Of a DNA stretch of 64,000 bases, positions 61,180 through 64,000 are shown piece by piece. The stretch lies in the NCBI GenBank assembly GCA_902792895.1, contig CADBBK010000004.1:186464-250463 (forward strand). The letters run 5' to 3'. The first letter of the stretch is position 1. Each line of letters opens with the position of its first letter. A model generated the notes under the pieces. It was not told the origin of the DNA. It did no database searches and worked only from the letters and a program-made list of their open reading frames with translations. Source of the stretch: an uncultured Bacteroidales bacterium. Its GTDB lineage: Bacteria; Bacteroidota; Bacteroidia; Bacteroidales; Muribaculaceae. The position numbers and the translations under genes are program-made.

Positions 61180-61187
61180 CAAAAGTA
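61180..61187 (-). promoter_or_regulatory. -7 element immediately before GH3-family ATG
   Basis: TACTTTTG on the minus strand ends 5 nt before the ATG at 61174, so transcription is expected to start at or very near the initiation codon. Confidence 0.5.
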
Positions 61188-61270
61188 CAAATAAACCCCG
61201 AAAACACAGGTAACCGGCCACCTAAAAAATCGGCAGAACAGGCCTCCTGGTCGATGAAAAGCGATGATTG

Positions 61271-61305
61271 GGGCCTCCTGTGGCCGTCAGCGGCTTACAG
61301 GAGCC
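61271..61305. repeat. Hairpin in divergent intergenic region
   Basis: GGCCTCCTGT ... ACAGGAGCC with an inner GGCCG/CGGCT gives a stem of about 12 bp. A second copy of GGCCTCCTG occurs 30 bp upstream. It lies between divergent genes, so a terminator role is not obvious. Confidence 0.5.
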
Positions 61306-61373
61306 GGGAATGGCACACGATATGCAGCTATATGTGTGATTAGTCGATTATTTATGAATGTTTGTCTAAAATA

Positions 61374-61405
61374 TTTGCAGTAATTCATGATTAAGACTAA
61401 TTTTG
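61374..61405 (+). promoter_or_regulatory. Bacteroidetes promoter for 61446 gene
   Basis: TTTG at 61374-61377 and TAATTTTG at 61398-61405 with a 20-bp spacer; the leader is about 35 nt. Confidence 0.75.
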
Positions 61406-61445
61406 GGGCAACAAACATTTAGTAACCCATTAAAACATACGCACT

Positions 61446-62045
61446 ATGAAACGCTTTATCTTAACAATGGTGGCAGTGCTGACCCTCGGGGCAGCCGCCA
61501 ACGCGATGAGTTACAAGTCAGCCCGCGATCAGGCCTTCTTCCTGACCGACAAGATGGCCTACGAGTTGGGACTGAGCGATGACCAGTACAATGCGGTGTA
61601 TGAGATCAATATCGACTACATCATGTGTGTCGACACCTACGATGACCTGTTCGGCACGTTCTGGACCCGTCGCAACAATGAGCTCAGGTATGTGCTCTCT
61701 CCCGCACAGTACCAGTACTACATGCAGCTCGAGTACTTCTACCGCCCCATTTCATGGGATAACAGGAAGTTTGTGTTCTCTATCTATACCCGCTATCCTA
61801 AGGACCGCTTCTACCGCGCAGCTCCTCCTGGATACCAGGTGTACAAGGGTTCCAACCGCTACTTTGACCATAGCGCTTACAACGGCCGCACCTTCGGTGC
61901 CCCCGACAGCAAGTCGCAACCCAAGCCCAGCATGGGCGGGTCAAAGAGCCAGCCCGGCAGCAAGTCTCAGCCTAAGCCCAGCATGACCAAGCGTCAGGCC
62001 GTCAACCAGGGCAAGCGCCAGATGAGCCAGCCGCCCCGCCGCTAA
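61446..62045 (+). CDS. Unknown exported basic protein with SKSQPKPS repeats
   Basis: 199 residues. Signal peptide MKRFILTMVAVLTLGAAANA. The central part (LTDKMAYELGLSDDQYNAVYEINIDYIM) recalls the helical LTxxQ motif of CpxP/Spy-like periplasmic proteins, but only loosely; two Tyr-rich segments follow. The C-terminus is disordered and basic, with repeated SKSQPKPSM units and a PPRR end. I do not recognise the family. It has its own strong promoter and a 15-bp perfect terminator hairpin, so it is probably an abundant single-gene product of the periplasm or outer membrane. Confidence 0.7.
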   Translation: MKRFILTMVAVLTLGAAANAMSYKSARDQAFFLTDKMAYELGLSDDQYNAVYEINIDYIMCVDTYDDLFGTFWTRRNNELRYVLSPAQYQYYMQLEYFYRPISWDNRKFVFSIYTRYPKDRFYRAAPPGYQVYKGSNRYFDHSAYNGRTFGAPDSKSQPKPSMGGSKSQPGSKSQPKPSMTKRQAVNQGKRQMSQPPRR

Positions 62046-62079
62046 CAGCCGAGTGACGGTTCATTCATAACTAAAAATC

Positions 62080-62117
62080 ACAAGTTCCCGAGGCATTCAA
62101 CCGCCTCGGGAACTTGT
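62080..62117. terminator. Terminator hairpin between convergent genes
   Basis: ACAAGTTCCCGAGGC (62080-62094) pairs perfectly with GCCTCGGGAACTTGT (62103-62117) around an 8-nt loop. On the minus strand a T-rich run (GATTTTTAG) follows, so it best serves the leftward gene. Confidence 0.8.
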
Positions 62118-62144
62118 GTGTATAGGGGCTACATGGGCCGACGG

Positions 62145-62762
62145 TCACTTCTTGACCTCAAAGCCCACCATCACGTCGTCGTAGTACTCGAGCAGCGTCG
62201 ACAGTGCCTTCATCGTTGAGCTGTCGCTGAAGCTGCCGGCCAGCGAGAACAGTTTCAGCAGCTTGTCGGCGTCAAAGGTGATGTGCAGCTTCTTCTTGCC
62301 GTCACGCCGCAGCTGTGCCGTCAAGGGGATGCCGTGCCACTTGAAGGTGACCTTCTTGGTGTCGGGGTTGTAGTTGTAACTGCCATTGAGGCTCTTGCCC
62401 AGGATCTTGATGGCGCAGGTGCCGTCTTCGTTGAAGATGAACTGCGGCTTCGCCTTGTTGAGACCGATTTTCTTGTAGGCGTTCTTCAGTTTCTTCTTTA
62501 GTTTGCCCTTGGCAAAGGGCTTGCCGATGCCCGCCAGCAGGTTCTTGCCGCTCACGTCAACGCTCGGGCCGCTATAGGTCCACTCGCCCTTGATGGTCGA
62601 GTTCACCTGGCGCGTCTCGCGGGCGATATCCTCCTCGGTAATGGTGAACACCTTGTCGGGGTGCAGCCGCTCCGAGCCGTTAGTCGCATGAGATGCCGAC
62701 TTGCACGAGGCACCCGCCAGGGCCAGCATCACGATACAGGAAATGGTTGCAAATCGCTTCAT
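62145..62762 (-). CDS. DUF4923-like lipoprotein
   Basis: 205 residues from the ATG at 62762 (an ATG two codons upstream is also possible). Signal peptide with lipobox (ATISCIVMLALAGASCKSAS). The body (VNSTIKGEWTYSGPSVDVSGKNLLAGIGKP, basic KGKLKKKLKNAYKKIG, then a beta-rich half FIFNEDGTCAIKILGKSLNGSYNY...) resembles the lipocalin-like DUF4923 family of Bacteroidales. Function unknown; probably periplasmic face of the outer membrane. A TAACTTTG promoter lies 30 nt upstream. Confidence 0.75.
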   Translation of the reverse strand: MKRFATISCIVMLALAGASCKSASHATNGSERLHPDKVFTITEEDIARETRQVNSTIKGEWTYSGPSVDVSGKNLLAGIGKPFAKGKLKKKLKNAYKKIGLNKAKPQFIFNEDGTCAIKILGKSLNGSYNYNPDTKKVTFKWHGIPLTAQLRRDGKKKLHITFDADKLLKLFSLAGSFSDSSTMKALSTLLEYYDDVMVGFEVKK

Positions 62763-62791
62763 AGTCATGAATGTATTTCTGTTTTTCCAGG

Positions 62792-62799
62792 CAAAGTTA
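62792..62799 (-). promoter_or_regulatory. -7 element for DUF4923-like gene
   Basis: TAACTTTG on the minus strand, 30 nt upstream of the ATG at 62762; a TTTG about 22 bp further upstream may be the -33 box. Confidence 0.6.
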
Positions 62800-62851
62800 A
62801 CTCAAATCGAGAAAATCTCGGCAAAAGAAGCCCTATAAAAGAAAAAAATTG

Positions 62852-62859
62852 TAACTTTG
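62852..62859 (+). promoter_or_regulatory. -7 element for glycosyltransferase gene
   Basis: TAACTTTG, 66 nt upstream of the ATG at 62925. Confidence 0.6.
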
Positions 62860-62924
62860 CACGTTTTAAACAACACATGACCTTTATTTTCAACAGCAAC
62901 CAACAAATAAACACAGTATAGATT

Positions 62925-64000
62925 ATGGTAGTAGGTTACGGTGGCCGCAATATCATCATGCAGAATAACGATACGTCCTATTACGGGCGCATCCTTATCA
63001 AGGCACTTGCCACATATTATCCCGACAACTATTATATCCTGTATTCTCCTCAGAACCAGTCCAACAAGCGACTCACGGCGATTTTCAACGAGGAAAGCGT
63101 CCGTGTGAAGTTCCCGCGCAACCACATCCACAACAAGGAGCGCTGGTACACCGGCAACGGCATCGTTCGTTCGGCCAAGGCCCACGGCGTCAACACCTTC
63201 CATGGCATCGACGACGGCCTGGCATCAGGATTCAACGGCAGCAATTTCCCCACGGTATTCACCATGACCGACCCGCTCTACCGCTGCCAGAACGGCTGGA
63301 TTCAGCGCATGCTCATGCAGCGTCGCGCCCGCAAGGCCTGCAAGTTTGCCAAGCGCGTGATTGCCCTCAGCGAGGTCGACCGCCAGGTCATCATCGACCA
63401 CTACCACGTCAACCCCGACAACGTCGATGTCGTGTACCCCTGCTTCTACGACGGCTGTGACGATGCCGTGCCCGAGAACATGTACGACATCCTGCGCGAG
63501 AAATACCACCTGCCCGAGCGCTTCGTGCTCTACAAGGGGCGTTTCGAGAAAGAGGACAACATCACCGAGGCCATGAAGCTCATCCACGAGCTGCGCAACC
63601 GCAACATCTCGATCGTGCTGCTCGGTTACCGCACCGACCACTTCGACAACGTCATCAAGGAGCAGGCCCACGACCTGCACATCTTCCACCGCTTCAAGCA
63701 GGTGGACAAGGTGCACCATGCCGACCTCACCGCCGTGTGCCGCATGGCCAAGGCCGTCATCATCCCCAACACCGACCGCATGCGCGACCTGTGCAAGATC
63801 ATTAATGCCCAGCGCAGCGGCGCCCTCGTCATCTGCAAGGATTCGGCCAAGGCACGCGAGTTTGGCGGCGACGGAGCCATCTACTTCGATAACCATGAGG
63901 ATGGAGCCGATAAGCTCAGCGACGTGCTGGAGAACGAAGCCTTGAAGGCCGACCTGATGGCCAAGTCACGCGCCAACACCGAGCGCTTTACTGGCCAGAT
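62925..64000 (+). CDS. Glycosyltransferase, GT4/GT1-like (3' end beyond window)
   Basis: I translated this directly; from the ATG at 62925 (MVVGYGGRNIIMQNNDTSYYGR) the frame is open for 358 codons to the window edge. GT-B-type: an N-terminal half with DTSYYGRILIKALATYYPD and TFHGIDDGLASGFNGSNFPTVFTMTDPLY, a central KRVIALSEVDRQVIIDHYHVNPDNVDVVYPCFYD, then the donor half beginning RFVLYKGRFEKEDNITEAMKLI. The expected E-x7-E region is partly visible (INAQRSGALVICKDSAKAREFGGDGAIYFD). Likely envelope glycan assembly. It has its own promoter. Confidence 0.82.
   Translation, partial: MVVGYGGRNIIMQNNDTSYYGRILIKALATYYPDNYYILYSPQNQSNKRLTAIFNEESVRVKFPRNHIHNKERWYTGNGIVRSAKAHGVNTFHGIDDGLASGFNGSNFPTVFTMTDPLYRCQNGWIQRMLMQRRARKACKFAKRVIALSEVDRQVIIDHYHVNPDNVDVVYPCFYDGCDDAVPENMYDILREKYHLPERFVLYKGRFEKEDNITEAMKLIHELRNRNISIVLLGYRTDHFDNVIKEQAHDLHIFHRFKQVDKVHHADLTAVCRMAKAVIIPNTDRMRDLCKIINAQRSGALVICKDSAKAREFGGDGAIYFDNHEDGADKLSDVLENEALKADLMAKSRANTERFTGQ

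Overview
The window is a chromosomal segment from a member of the Bacteroidales, most likely near Prevotellaceae or Muribaculaceae. The evidence is four SusC/SusD outer-membrane pairs, repeated Bacteroidetes-type promoters (TTTG, about 20 bp, then TAnnTTTG just before starts), SPII lipoproteins, Bacteroidetes-type UvrC, MnmG and Men proteins, and a TGS-domain nucleoside kinase. Genus cannot be fixed from sequence alone. No tRNA, rRNA, IS element, prophage or CRISPR array was recognised.

Layout. 1-4.5 kb: the N-terminal part of an M6-type secreted metalloprotease, a small secreted protein, a PhzF-like enzyme and a LOG-family protein. 4.7-9.6 kb: leftward operon ybeY-mnmG-apt-uvrC, with two ParB-site-like (parS) palindromes, one inside uvrC. 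9.9-12.8 kb: NfeD, an SPFH protein and a glycosyltransferase. 13-17.7 kb: SusC/SusD pair 1. 17.9-30.4 kb: two back-to-back SusC/SusD operons in which both SusC proteins carry an extra C-terminal coiled coil plus OmpA-like domain; one operon also has a downstream lipoprotein. 30.6-40 kb: MBL-fold lipoprotein, two tandem uridine-kinase-like proteins, ObgE, Lgt, an unknown lipoprotein and a large MscS channel. 40.2-45.1 kb: SusC/SusD pair 4. 45.5-46.6 kb: TrmH-type methyltransferase and an AT-rich divergent region with DnaA-box-like motifs. 46.6-57.5 kb: rightward run nadA, gpx, leuS, rdgB, menF, menD, menB, menC, menE. 57.6-64 kb: LTA-synthase-like sulfatase, GH3-family protein, two small envelope proteins and a truncated glycosyltransferase.

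How genes work together. menF-menD-menB-menC-menE cover isochorismate to DHNA-CoA for menaquinone; menA and a clear menH are absent here. The SusC/SusD pairs are predicted TonB-powered importers, but no glycoside hydrolase, sulfatase for glycans, or sigma/anti-sigma regulator accompanies any of them, so substrates are unknown.

Most notable: the divergent pair of SusC-OmpA fusions (20.6-28.7 kb). A TonB-dependent transporter carrying its own periplasmic OmpA-like tail is an unusual architecture. Its two copies form a diverged inverted repeat that, if it recombined, would exchange SusD partners. Second is the origin-like signature: two parS sites plus a DnaA-box-like cluster. Third are heptamer (CTCCTAA) arrays abutting the starts of menB and menE.
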